Assembly (NCBI GenBank): GCA_030731685.1
Contig: JANQTO010000368.1
Span: forward strand, 1 to 6,717
DNA from: Nonlabens sp.
Lineage (GTDB): Bacteria; Bacteroidota; Bacteroidia; Flavobacteriales; Flavobacteriaceae
DNA: 6,717 nucleotides
Direction of reading: 5' to 3'
Shown here piece after piece: positions 6,493 to 6,717 of the stretch. The notes under the pieces are model-generated. The model had not been told where the DNA came from, ran no database searches, and was given only the letters and a program-made list of their open reading frames with translations. The translations under genes and the position numbers were made by a program. Within the stretch, counting starts at the first letter, position 1. Every line of letters begins with the position of its first letter.

Positions 6493-6568
6493 GTTGTGAG
6501 TTTTTGAATCTGTAAACTGTGAGTTTATTGCACTCAGCACTTTCTAGCCTGTAATCACCTTCAAACCA

Positions 6569-6609
6569 TTACAAACCATGTCGAGCGATAGTCGAGACGT
6601 TGTTTGTAA
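6569..6609. repeat. 41-nt inverted repeat with TCGAG core
   Basis: Perfect 8-bp arms TTACAAAC (6569-6576) and GTTTGTAA (6602-6609) enclose a 25-nt core. After one mismatch the stem continues with ATGTC/GACGT (five pairs, one of them T-G). The core contains GTCGAG at 6580-6585 and again at 6591-6596. Such TCGAG-rich units resemble dispersed intergenic repeats I associate with Flavobacteriia, but copy number cannot be judged here. Confidence 0.5.
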
Positions 6610-6624
6610 ATTGTGCTTTTTTTC

Positions 6625-6640
6625 AAGTTATGGGTTCAGA
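6625..6640 (+). repeat. Uninterrupted copy of the repeat flanking the palindrome
   Basis: AAGTTATGGGTTCAGA matches the joined flanks of the palindrome at 6457-6492 over all 16 bases, without the 20-nt palindromic insert. It is followed by CTTTTGAA, comparable to TTTTTGAA after the first copy. Confidence 0.5.
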
Positions 6641-6672
6641 CTTTTGAAACAATGACCAAAGTTTTTAATATT

Positions 6673-6717
6673 TTAACTTTTACCAATTACTCTCGTTGCG
6701 GTGTCGTATTCCTTAAT
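6673..6717 (-). CDS. Possible C-terminal end of a gene entering from the right
   Basis: On the minus strand, 14 codons read IKEYDTATRVIGKS followed by TAA (6675-6673). The composition is protein-like and the DNA beyond the stop becomes A+T-rich, as expected after a gene end. Fourteen codons are too few to identify a family or to exclude chance. If real, this gene converges on argS. Confidence 0.25.
   Translation of the reverse strand: MKEYDTATRVIGKS

Larger units (their letters stand above)
6450..6717. other. Repeat-rich intergenic region downstream of argS
   Basis: I find no complete gene in these 268 bp. They hold the REP-like palindrome at 6463-6490, the inverted repeat at 6569-6609, and short direct repeats: TGTGAGTTT at 6495-6503 and 6518-6526, and CAAACCAT at 6562-6569 and 6572-6579. 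A T7 run at 6617-6623 is not preceded closely enough by a stem to be a canonical terminator. The texture is that of accumulated and decaying small repeats between two transcription units. Confidence 0.7.

Noticed and set aside
6450..6510. Intrinsic terminator for argS using the CCTGCCT stem
   Set aside because: The run of T begins 10 nt after the stem rather than directly behind it, so it fails the canonical rule. A repeat element explains it better.
6652..6717. Plus-strand gene start at 6652 (MTKVFNILTF...) open to the window edge
   Set aside because: Only 22 codons are visible and there is no good Shine-Dalgarno sequence; the upstream GACTTTTG is a one-mismatch box without a well-spaced TTG. 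The opposite strand gives an equally or more plausible gene end.
1..6717. CRISPR array, tRNA or rRNA gene, toxin-antitoxin or phage-defence module
   Set aside because: No regularly spaced repeats, cloverleaf, rRNA-like stretch or defence-type domains were found on either strand.

Overview
The window looks like chromosomal DNA from a Bacteroidota member, most likely a marine-type Flavobacteriaceae. The evidence is moderate to low G+C by eye, TAnnTTTG-type -7 promoter boxes, weak or absent Shine-Dalgarno sequences, and proteins that match flavobacterial families: an ABC permease of the type fused to an M1 aminopeptidase, MarC, a GH53 lipoprotein and ArgS. This assignment comes from reading the sequence and recalled family features, not from a database search.

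Layout. From 1 to 4583 every gene is on the minus strand. Reading in transcription order from the right, these are a 141-residue protein of unknown function (4158-4583), a GH53 endo-galactanase lipoprotein (3017-4141), a MarC-family membrane protein (2278-2910), an ABC transporter ATPase (1301-2200), and the N-terminal 432 codons of its partner permease (1-1298, running off the left edge). On the plus strand argS (4665-6449) diverges from the 141-residue gene across an 81-bp gap. That gap holds a perfect TAnnTTTG box for each direction. The last 268 bp (6450-6717) are essentially non-coding and rich in repeats. A few codons of a possible minus-strand gene end lie at the right edge.

Gene relationships. 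The ATPase and permease are separated by 2 nt and surely form one ABC-2 type exporter. The 141-residue gene and the galactanase are 16 nt apart and may be co-transcribed. MarC and ArgS look like independent housekeeping neighbours. There is no SusC/SusD pair in the window, so the galactanase is not inside a recognisable polysaccharide utilisation locus here.

I do not see a convincing new multi-gene system. The most interesting signals are non-genic. A CTTWCGCGAAAG word occurs three times, always inside genes, once as a perfect 16-bp palindrome. A REP-like palindrome follows argS, and its flanks recur about 150 bp downstream as a copy lacking the palindrome. A second, 41-nt inverted repeat carries a TCGAG-type core.
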